From NCBI GenBank assembly GCA_032718865.1, contig JALUTQ010000005.1, positions 2,480,001-2,544,000 of the forward strand: a DNA stretch of 64,000 nt, read 5' to 3'. This document shows positions 55,231 to 64,000 of the stretch, one piece after another; the first letter of the stretch is position 1; each line of letters opens with the position of its first letter. The position numbers and the translations under genes are program-made. The stretch is from Tilletia caries. Lineage: Eukaryota > Basidiomycota > Exobasidiomycetes > Tilletiales > Tilletiaceae. The notes beneath the pieces are model-generated. The model was not told the DNA's origin and ran no database searches. It saw only the letters and a program-made list of their open reading frames with translations.

Positions 55231-58123
55231 TTAAGAGTTAACAATGTTATCCTTAAACCTTTCTATGGTCTCTTTGTTCTTACGGTTGAATAAGTCTCCT
55301 AGAGCGGGAGGTTTACTTTGGCTATGTATGACCCTAGTGTTAGTTGGAAGAAATTCTAGACTTTCCCAAGTCGTTAGAATAGCATCCCATACTGTCTTCA
55401 TGTTAGTACCTTCCCATAAGGGATTATATGTACTCTTAAAGATGAGAGTTTCAACCTTGTCTTTCTCAGTTGGAGTACACTCTGTCTTCCCTGTTAAGGT
55501 GAATGCACGAGTGTTCTGATAATCGACCGTTAGGAAGACTTTGTTGAGGAACCCGTGAGGGTAACCTCGTGCACGCAGTCTAAGATAGAACTTTTTTTCC
55601 GTATCTCTAAGAAGCTGTTCAATTCTGAGCAGTTCCTTACATGTCGTAGCAGTTCAGCTTTTTATCCATGCTTTCTTAACATGTAGTGGATGATACGAGG
55701 ACCATGGTATATACTGGTATGCATTCATGGGCTTTTGATATGTTTTTTTGTTAGGAGTTGAATGTTGTCTTTAACTTTAGCAGTTACGACTTCAACATCT
55801 AAGAAGGTCATTGAGCTTTTTTTGAAACATTCCAGGTGAACTTAAAGTTACTATGCTCGCTTTCAAAGTTATCGATGAAGTTTTTGTGGAGAGTCTTTGT
55901 TGCCTCTGACTACCACAAAGATGTCATCAAGATACCTGCCATAGTACTTTATGTTCTGTCCCTGTCCCGAGTTAGTCTGAGATGTCCCAGTATACTCGGC
56001 TTCTGCCATAACCAAGTTGGCATACATGGGAGCACACGAGGTGCCCATGGCTGTGCCTTTAACTTGTAGGTAGTACTTTCCCATAAAGGTAAAGTAGTTA
56101 TTACGAAGAATCTTTTTCTAGTAATTTTTAGTACTAGAGTTATGGTCTCTATAGGCAGAGAGGAGCGTTTAAGTATATTTGCCATGCATTCTAGACCCCA
56201 GTCTGTAGGGATGCTAGGGTACATTGCTTCAACGTCTCCTGAAATCAGCCAGATGTCCTCTTCAGGGTCTGGAGATCCAATGGAAGTATATCTCATTGGC
56301 AGGGTTTGTAAGAAGGTAGTCGTGTCCTTAAGGATCCAAGGGTAGTCCTTGACTATGACCTTAAGTTTTTTTCTGCAACCCAGATTGATGCATTCGTATA
56401 GAATGTATTAAAGCTAGGCACTATAGGTCTTCCTAGGACAGGACTCTTATGTACTTTAGGAAGTAACTTAAAGTAAGGAAGGGATGATTCTACATCGGAT
56501 CTCACAAGTAGCCACTTACGTTCCTGAAGGGTCAAGGACCCTCCAAGTTTGTAAATGGTTTCCTTGATCCATCTTCTGTCATCTAACCAATCTGGTTCTT
56601 CCACTTCCTTGTAAACTGCCTTGTCGGTCAGTTGTCTTAAGGCTTCTTTATAGTACCACTCGACCGGTACGATTGCCATACCCATATTCTTATCTGTAGG
56701 TAGAATTAGTAAGGACTCTTCTCTTAAGAAGATGTCCAGGGTCTTTATGGCATGGATCGGTGGGTTAGGCCGAGTGAGTTTCTTACTCATTAAAGATTCT
56801 AAGATGGCATAGCCTTTGCTAATTCCTTTTTCAAATTTAGCATTGCCCTTAGGTGCTTCCGTGTTAGATACAATATGGAATTTAGGGTTAAATTTTTTCT
56901 TGTATTGATTCTTACGGTAAGCCCATTTCCATCTTAGTCTTCGAACGAAGTCCCCATATGAATTCTTCCAAAGTTCTTCCTTTGGGTTAGGAGTGGGAAT
57001 GAATTTCATATTGTAAGAGATAATTCTCTGTACAGGGTGTGGGACCGGTGTCTTCGAAAGGTTATGGACTTGATCGTTGAAGGATCTTGAGTCGATATAT
57101 TCCAGTGAGGAATGTCTTGCGAGGAACAGCGTTCGTTCTGAAAGGGAGGCAGTAAAGAATTCTACTGGGTAAGTACTTATCTTTGCTATATCAAAGTTAG
57201 AAGGTACTGACCAGTTGCCCTTAGGGACTTTGGACTTGTTCTTTTTTTGCCGGGGGGGCCTTAGACTTAGCCTTGGTCTTTTTGAACCTTTAGCTTTTTT
57301 TGTTGTCTGGCTTCTTCCCTTTGTGGACACTCGATTTTTGCTTTACCTTTTTCCCTTGCCTTTGAATGGCTGGGCCGGTGCTTTGCTTTTTCGAAGTGCC
57401 TTTAGCGAGCGACTCCTTGACCAGTTCACCAACTGCTTGTTGCAGCGATTTACCTTTTTTTCTTGGAGTGCAAGCTGAGCTTCATAGGCTTTCTGTTGCT
57501 TAGATTCTTTAAATTCTTTTTTTCCTTAAGTGACTTGTTAGCCGCTTGAAGGTAAAGTTTATCGAGATCTTTAGCAAAGGTTGTCATGAGGACCTCCACT
57601 TTACCTCTGACGAGGGGAATGTCTGATCCAACATGATCCTTCAGAGCCTCAGCTTTGGCTTCCAGTGCACTACGAAGGTTTAGGAGGAGGGCCTGAGTAT
57701 TGCCCTCAATGACCAGCTGGTCGACTTCCGTCTTCCTAGCATCGATCAGAATGTTGAGGTAGAACCTCAAGCATTCTTCCTTCTTCTCAGCCATCCTTTC
57801 CTGAAGAGCTCGGAAAGCATCTGGGTTTGACTCCAAAGCTTCCTTACTAATCTGGAGAGGAGGAGAGTGCACTGTGCCTTTAATGGCAGGAGGGAAGTGG
57901 TCTGGGCCTAGGGCCTTTGCACGTTCCAACGCAGCCAAGTTTTTCCCTGGCCTTGAAGTATTTTTGAATACACGGAGGACGCTCTTGCGAGGTGCTCTCT
58001 CGTGATATTCTCAAGGTCGGGCAGGCTCAGCTTAGCTGAAGCAGGTCCCGAGGGATACTGCTTGTCAGATACCTTGATGGTAGTCTGACCGCCTGAGCCA
58101 CCATGGAGTCCTTCGACGTCCAT
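55231..58123 (-). CDS. Penelope-type reverse transcriptase polyprotein, PLE copy 1
   Basis: The N-terminal part (start 58123, MDVEGLHGGSGGQ) is a coiled-coil and Lys-rich region. It runs into the transcriptase, whose motifs in order are LLILPTDKNMGMAIVP, YFKLLPKVHKSPVLGRPIV, GDVEAMYPSIPTDWG (first catalytic Asp at about 56235), QVKGTAMGTSCAPMYANLV and RYLDDIFVVV (catalytic Asp pair). The thumb-like part includes FTWNVSKKSSMTFLDVEV and RARGYPHGF, ending about 55231. It is split into several frames. Most breaks fall in runs of A, T, C or G and differ between copies, so the true frame is probably continuous at about 960 residues. No endonuclease domain follows. Confidence 0.85.
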
Positions 58124-58330
58124 GGCCGTGCCAGATTGGTCACGTAGAGCTTGCGCTCCAGGCGTGGGGGGGAGGGATGTGGGGGGGAAGGGAGAGGAGA
58201 GAGGAGTAGGAGAAGGGGGGGGGAACTACAGTACTCATCGTAAAAGGTGTTGTCGAGGTGGAGTAGGGTGAAAGTAAGAAGTGAAGTGACAACTTGAGGG
58301 AGACTTGAAGAGGAGTCGAGGATGGCGAGT

Positions 58331-58393
58331 AAGACGTGGCTACAGGTGCGCTTACTGTTTCGTCCTCAAACTGGACTCTTCAGGCGTCGTCTT
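58331..58393 (-). ncRNA. Hammerhead ribozyme, PLE copy 2
   Basis: Identical in sequence to the copy 1 ribozyme; predicted cleavage between 58341 and 58340. The distance to the copy 1 site is one full unit (4239 nt). Confidence 0.85.
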
Positions 58394-59302
58394 TATACCT
58401 TTTTGGATCCCCTACGGGGACTTCTCTGATTTCTGTTGGGCATCCCTGTCAAGGTGCGCTTTCTACGGGGTTCTACGATGTTCCGAAGACGCATCGCGCC
58501 CCAGAAAACTAAGTGAACTTGTCCCAACAGAAGAAAAGAAGGGTAACAAATTTGGGGGGGAGTCCCTCAAATTTACGATGTGGCGTTGTGGCTTTGGGGT
58601 GGTGCCCCAAATTAAGTGCCCTCGGCCTTTGGATCGAAGTACCCTTTTTTTCTCAGAATGATCCGTATGACCTTTCATCTCGGTGTCAGCCGATGGGTCC
58701 TAGCTCCCTTTTTCAGGGGGGGTTCTCATTCGAGTACTGACGTGGCAGTGCTGGGTCTTAATCAGGAGACCGACGGATAGCCGATTACCACAGCCAAATT
58801 TGGGGGTGTGGGGACCTCAACCAAATTGGGGGTCTTTTCGGGGCTAAGTCGGTGATCTGTCATAAGTCTCAGGTAGCCGAGATGTGGGGATATAGGTCTC
58901 AGAGAGGTTTGTTTCTTCTTTTTTGTCTTTCTGTCTATGTCGATGGTCCCATATAGGATGGCGTCATCGTTCATTCTCCATTTGTAACTCTAAGTCATAA
59001 ATGGATTCACAGAAAGTACAAATCAGATTGTGTATGGCTTTCTAGTTACTAACCGGTGATCGCTCTTAGAACTGTCTTTGTACTAGACTAGTTAATCGAG
59101 ACGATACTTCTCTATGTATAAGGTGCTGGAACCTTATACTAGCCATCGGTGTTCTACTTTTTGAAAATGTCAATTTTTTTGGCATTACTAGGCCTAAGCC
59201 GTTCCCTAAATAGGATATACCCGTCTGACCGACCCACTAAGGGGACTGCGGGAAAATAATGCCAAAAAAATCGTCGAAAAAAATCGGCGAAAAAAAATTG
59301 AC

Positions 59303-59374
59303 GACCATACGCGGATTCGAACAAGGGACTTGGAGTGATACAGGAATCAAACTTCCTACCACTGGTCCATAGTC
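59303..59374 (-). other. tRNA-like block, PLE copy 2
   Basis: The same 72-nt sequence as in copy 1, again followed by a T run on the minus strand. Confidence 0.42.
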
Positions 59375-59463
59375 CCCGCCGAATTTGTTAAACTACTTAC
59401 CCTCAAGCACTCATATACTACATTCCTACTAAGTTTATAGTATCCATATGGTACTTTCTTAAG

Positions 59464-62353
59464 TTAAGAGTTAACAATGTTATCCTTAAACCTTTCTATG
59501 GTCTCTTTGTTCTTACGGTTGAATAAGTCTCCTAGAGCGGGAGGTTTACTTTGGCTATGTATGACTCTAGTGTTAGTTGGAAGAAATTCTAGACTTTCCC
59601 AAGTCGTTAGAATAGCATCCCATACTGTCTTCATGTTAGTACCTTCCCATAAGGGATTATATGTACTCTTAAAGATGAGAGTTTCAACCTTGTCTTTCTC
59701 AGTTGGAGTACACTCTGTCTTCCCTGTTAAGGTGAATGCACGAGTGTTCTGATAATCGACCGTTAGGAAGACTTTGTTGAGGAACCCGTGAGGGTAACCT
59801 CGTGCACGCAGTCTAAGATAGAACTTTTTTTCCGTATCTCTAAGAAGCTGTTCAATTCTGAGCAGTTCCTTACATGTCGTAGCAGTTCAGCTTTTTATCC
59901 ATGCTTTCTTAACATGTAGTGGATGATACGAGGACCATGGTATATACTGGTATGCATTCATGGGCTTTTTGATATGTTTTTTTGTTAGGAGTTGAATGTT
60001 GTCTTTAACTTTAGCAGTTACGACTTCAACATCTAAGAAGGTCATTGAGCTTTTTTTGAAACATTCCAGGTGAACTTAAAGTTACTATGCTCGCTTTCAA
60101 AGTTATCGATGAAGTTTTTGTGGAGAGTCTTTGTTGCCTCTGACTACCACAAAGATGTCATCAAGATACCTGCCATAGTACTTTATGTTCTGTCCCTGTC
60201 CCGAGTTAGTCTGAGATGTCCCAGTATACTCGGCTTCTGCCATAACCAAGTTGGCATACATGGGAGCACACGAGGTGCCCATGGCTGTGCCTTTAACTTG
60301 TAGGTAGTACTTTCCCATAAAGGTAAAGTAGTTATTACGAAGAATCTTTTTCTAGTAATTTTAGTACTAGAGTTATGGTCTCTATAGGCAGAGAGGAGCG
60401 TTTAAGTATATTTGCCATGCATTCTAGACCCCAGTCTGTAGGGATGCTAGGGTACATTGCTTCAACGTCTCCTGAAATCAGCCAGATGTCCTCTTCAGGG
60501 TCTGGAGATCCAATGGAAGTATATCTCATTGGCAGGGTTTGTAAGAAGGTAGTCGTGTCCTTAAGGATCCAAGGGTAGTCCTTGACTATGACCTTAAGTT
60601 TTTTTCTGCAACCCAGATTGATGCATTCGTATAGAATGTATTAAAGCTAGGCACTATAGGTCTTCCTAGGACAGGACTCTTATGTACTTTAGGAAGTAAC
60701 TTAAAGTAAGGAAGGGATGATTCTACATCGGATCTCACAAGTAGCCACTTACGTTCCTGAAGGGTCAAGGACCCTCCAAGTTTGTAAATGGTTTCCTTGA
60801 TCCATCTTCTGTCATCTAACCAATCTGGTTCTTCCACTTCCTTGTAAACTGCCTTGTCGGTCAGTTGTCTTAAGGCTTCTTTATAGTACCACTCGACCGG
60901 TACGATTGCCATACCCATATTCTTATCTGTAGGTAGAATTAGTAAGGACTCTTCTCTTAAGAAGATGTCCAGGGTCTTTATGGCATGTATCGGTGGGTTA
61001 GGCCGAGTGAGTTTCTTACTCATTAAAGATTCTAAGATGGCATAGCCTTTGCTAATTCCTTTTTTTCAAATTTAGCATTGCCCTTAGGTGCTTCCGTGTT
61101 AGATACAATATGGAATTTAGGGTTAAATTCTTTCTTGTATTGATTCTTACGGTAAGCCCATTTCCATCTTAGTCTTCGAACGAAGTCCCCATATGAATTC
61201 TTCCAAAGTTCTTCCTTTGGGTTAGGAGTGGGAATGAATTTCATATTGTAAGAGATAATTCTCTGTACAGGGTGTGGGACCGGTGTCTTCGAAAGGTTAT
61301 GGACTTGATCGTTGAAGGATCTTGAGTCGATATATTCCAGTGAGGAATGTCTTGCGAGGAACAGCGTTCGTTCTGAAAGGGAGGCAGTAAAGAATTCCAC
61401 TGGGTAAGTACTTATCTTTGCTATATCAAAGTTAGAAGGTACTGACCAGTTGCCCTTAGGGACTTTGGACTTGTTCTTTTTTTGCCGGGGGGCCTTAGAC
61501 TTAGCCTTGGTCTTTTGAACCTTTAGCTTTTTTGTTGTCTGGCTTCTTCCCTTTGTGGACACTCGATTTTGCTTTACCTTTTTCCCTTGCCTTTGAATGG
61601 CTGGGCCGGTGCTTTGCTTTTTCGAAGTGCCTTTAGCGAGCGACTCCTTGACCAGTTCACCAACTGCTTGTTGCAGCGATTTACCTTTTTTTCTTGGAGT
61701 GCAAGCTGAGCTTCATAGGCTTTCTGTTGCTTAGATTCTTTAAATTCTTTTTTTCCTTAAGTGACTTGTTAGCCGCTTGAAGGTAAAGTTTATCGAGATC
61801 TTTAGCAAAGGTTGTCATGAGGACCTCCACTTTACCTCTGACGAGGGGAATGTCTGATCCAACATGATCCTTCAGAGCCTCAGCTTTGGCTTCCAGTGCA
61901 CTACGAAGGTTTAGGAGGAGGGCCTGAGTATTGCCCTCAATGACCAGCTGGTCGACTTCCGTCTTCCTAGCATCGATCAGAATGTTGAGGTAGAACCTCA
62001 AGCATTCTTCCTTCTTCTCAGCCATCCTTTCCTGAAGAGTTTGGAAAGCATCTGGGTTTGACTCCAAAGCTTCCTTACTAATCTGGAGAGGAGGAGAGTG
62101 CACTGTGCCTTTAATGGCAGGAGGGAAGTGGTCTGGGCCTAGGGCCTTTGCACGTTCCAACGCAGCCAAGTTTTTCCCTGGCCTTGAAGTATTTTGAATA
62201 CACGGAGGACGCTCTTGCGAGGTGCTCTCTCGTGATATTCTCAAGGTCGGGCAGGCTCAGCTTAGCTGAAGCAGGTCCCGAGGGATACTGCTTGTCAGAT
62301 ACCTTGATGGTAGTCTGACCGCCTGAGCCACCATGGAGTCCTTCGACGTCCAT
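59464..62353 (-). CDS. Penelope-type reverse transcriptase polyprotein, PLE copy 2
   Basis: The same protein as copy 1: N-terminal coiled-coil part 62353-61681, then the transcriptase with LPTDKNMGMAIVP, LPKVHKSPVLGRP, GDVEAMYPSI, KGTAMGTSCAPMYANLV and YLDDIFVVV. Frame breaks are at partly different homopolymers from copy 1 (for example near 61060, where a T run is longer). In this copy the Lys-rich linker near 61520 is read in a different frame from copy 1. An internal TGA near 59895 disappears if one A is removed from a run of five. Confidence 0.83.
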
Positions 62354-62558
62354 GGCCGTGCCAGATTGGTCACGTAGAGCTTGCGCTCCAGGCGTGGGGG
62401 GAGGGATGTGGGGGGGAAGGGAGAGGAGAGAGGAGTAGGAGAAGGGGGGGAACTACAGTACTCATCGTAAAAAGGTGTTGTCGAGGTGGAGTAGGGTGAA
62501 AGTAAGAAGTGAAGTGACAACTTGAGGGAGACTTGAAGAGGAGTCGAGGATGGCGAGT

Positions 62559-62621
62559 AAGACGTGGCTACAGGTGCGCTTACTGTTTCGTCCTCAAACT
62601 GGACTCTTCAGGCGTCGTCTT
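62559..62621 (-). ncRNA. Hammerhead ribozyme, PLE copy 3
   Basis: The same core and stems as copies 1 and 2; predicted cleavage between 62569 and 62568. Confidence 0.85.
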
Positions 62622-63529
62622 TATACCTTTTTGGATCCCCTACGGGGGACTTCTCTGATTTCTGTTGGGCATCCCTGTCAAGGTGCGCTTTCTACGGGGT
62701 TCTACGATGTTCCGAAGACGCATCGCGCCCCAGAAAACTAAGTGAACTTGTCCCAACAGAAGAAAGAAGGGTAACTAATTTGGGGGGGAGTCCCTCAAAT
62801 TTCGATGTGGCGTTGTGGCTTTGGGGTGGTGCCCCAAATTAAGTGCCCTCGGCCTTTGGATCGAAGTACCCTTTTTTTCTCAGAATGATCCGTATGACCT
62901 TTCATCTCGGTGTCAGCCGATGGGTCCTAGCTCCCTTTTCAGGGGGGGTTCTCATTCGAGTACTGACGTGGCAGTGCTGGGTCTTAATCAGGAGACCGAC
63001 GGATAGCCGATTACCACAGCCAAATTTGGGGGGTGTGGGGACCTCAACCAAATTGGGGGGGTCTTTCGGGGCTAAGTCGGTGATCTGTCATAAGTCTCAG
63101 GTAGCCGAGATGTGGGGATATAGGTCTCAGAGAGGTTTGTTTCTTCTTTTTGTCTTTCTGTCTATGTCGATGGTCCCATATAGGATGGCGTCATCGTTCA
63201 TTCTCCATTTGTAACTCTAAGTCATAAATGGATTCACAGAAAGTACAAATCAGATTGTGTATGGCTTTCTAGTTACTAACCGGTGATCGCTCTTAGAGCT
63301 GTCTTTGTACTAGACTAGTTAATCGAGACGATACTTCTCTATGTATAAGGTGCTGGAACCTTATACTAGCCATCGGTGTTCTACTTTTTGAAAAATGTCA
63401 ATTTTTTTGGCATTACTAGGCCTAAGCCGTTCCCTAAATAGGATATACCCGTCTGACCGACCCACTAAGGGGACTGCGGGAAAAATAATGCCAAAAATCG
63501 TCGAAAAAAATCGGCGAAAAAAAATTGAC

Positions 63530-63601
63530 GACCATACGCGGATTCGAACAAGGGACTTGGAGTGATACAGGAATCAAACTTCCTACCACTGGTCCATAGT
63601 C
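63530..63601 (-). other. tRNA-like block, PLE copy 3
   Basis: Third copy of the 72-nt tRNA-like sequence with its T run. Confidence 0.42.
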
Positions 63602-63690
63602 CCCGCCGAATTTGTTAAACTACTTACCCTCAAGCACTCATATACTACATTCCTACTAAGTTTATAGTATCCATATGGTACTTTCTTAAG

Positions 63691-64000
63691 TTAAGAGTTA
63701 ACAATGTTATCCTTAAACCTTTCTATGGTCTCTTTGTTCTTACGGTTGAATAAGTCTCCTAGAGCGGGAGGTTTACTTTGGCTATGTATGACTCTAGTGT
63801 TAGTTGGAAGAAATTCTAGACTTTCCCAAGTCGTTAGAATAGCATCCCATACTGTCTTCATGTTAGTACCTTCCCATAAGGGATTATATGTACTCTTAAA
63901 GATGAGAGTTTCAACCTTGTCTTTCTCAGTTGGAGTACACTCTGTCTTCCCTGTTAAGGTGAATGCACGAGTGTTCTGATAATCGACCGTTAGGAAGACT
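63691..64000 (-). CDS. Penelope-type reverse transcriptase, C-terminal fragment, PLE copy 3
   Basis: Only the last roughly 100 codons lie in the window (minus strand, ending at 63691 with KDNIVNS). The sequence matches the end of copies 1 and 2 and the frame is open here. The catalytic motifs would lie beyond 64000. Confidence 0.75.
   Translation of the reverse strand, partial: VFLTVDYQNTRAFTLTGKTECTPTEKDKVETLIFKSTYNPLWEGTNMKTVWDAILTTWESLEFLPTNTRVIHSQSKPPALGDLFNRKNKETIERFKDNIVNS

Larger units (their letters stand above)
54032..58270 (-). mobile_element. Penelope-like retroelement, copy 1 (telomere-attached)
   Basis: A 4239-bp unit read on the minus strand. Its 3' end (AAAGTAAGAAGTG on plus) abuts the TTAGGG tract with TAGGGT-type overlap. 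Order along the element: leader, coiled-coil N-terminal part, reverse transcriptase, tRNA-like block, hammerhead ribozyme, 3' end. No GIY-YIG endonuclease is visible after the transcriptase. This matches the telomere-associated, endonuclease-deficient class (Coprina in basidiomycetes, Athena in rotifers). Confidence 0.85.
58271..62498 (-). mobile_element. Penelope-like retroelement, copy 2
   Basis: A 4228-bp head-to-tail repeat of copy 1 with no complete telomeric repeats between them; the junction reads TAGGGTG-AAAGTAAG. Differences from copy 1 are mainly homopolymer lengths plus a few substitutions (for example near 59563 and 60988). Confidence 0.9.
62499..64000 (-). mobile_element. Penelope-like retroelement, copy 3 (cut by window end)
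   Basis: The 3'-terminal 1.5 kb of a third unit in the same orientation. The array therefore continues beyond the window. Confidence 0.9.

Noticed and set aside
55244..55519. Repeated plus-strand open frame of 91 codons, also at 59477 and 63704
   Set aside because: It is antisense to the C-terminal part of the Penelope-type reverse transcriptase, and its conservation simply follows the repeat.
54032..58270. LTR or LINE retrotransposon
   Set aside because: RT motifs (LPKVHK, GTAMGTSCAPMYANL, YLDDIF) are Penelope-type, and no RNase H, integrase or APE-type endonuclease is seen.

Overview
The window looks like a chromosome arm and subtelomere of a filamentous basidiomycete (Basidiomycota; I do not name a genus). 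The reasons are compact multi-exon genes with introns of about 50-90 nt and GTGAGT-type donors, KDZ-type transposons, a hydrophobin-like secreted protein, a HeLo/MLKL-like plus TPR protein, fungal core genes (MPH1, BIR1, UMP1, an SPT21-type regulator) and TTAGGG telomere repeats.

Layout. 1-7515 holds ordinary genes: the N-terminal two thirds of the FANCM-type helicase MPH1 (minus), a divergent RCC1-repeat protein, a two-AN1-finger protein and a small hydrophobin-like protein. 8629-8994 is a broken malate dehydrogenase fragment. 9872-15193 is a complete two-gene KDZ transposon. 15307-23892 is again euchromatic: BIR1/survivin and UMP1 (divergent pair), an Ams2/SPT21-type regulator, and an unknown protein. 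ACGCGT boxes lie upstream of MPH1, BIR1/UMP1 and the SPT21-type gene. 24926-29490 is one HeLo/MLKL-like TPR gene whose introns hold two hAT-type non-autonomous elements, one with a third element nested in it.

From about 29.7 kb the window is mostly mobile DNA: a gag-only LTR retrotransposon with identical 142-bp LTRs, a TA-flanked MITE, a second two-gene KDZ transposon, a fourth hAT-like MITE inside a 7-bp minisatellite, a roughly 190-bp tandem repeat, and a PIF/Harbinger element with its Myb-like partner. A secreted protein, a small multi-exon gene and about 2.6 kb without a recognisable gene follow.

At 53964 there is a TTAGGG tract with the G-rich strand pointing right, toward the chromosome end. 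It is followed directly by a head-to-tail array of at least three near-identical 4.2-kb Penelope-like retroelements. Each encodes, on the minus strand, a coiled-coil N-terminal part and a Penelope-type reverse transcriptase with no visible GIY-YIG endonuclease. Each complete 3' region carries a foldable type I hammerhead ribozyme and, further inside, a tRNA-like block followed by a T run. I infer an endonuclease-deficient, telomere-attaching element of the Coprina/Athena type whose tandem transcripts could be cut to unit length by the ribozymes.

The copies differ mostly in homopolymer length, and several reading frames close properly if one base of a homopolymer is removed. Some apparent frameshifts in the window are therefore probably assembly errors.
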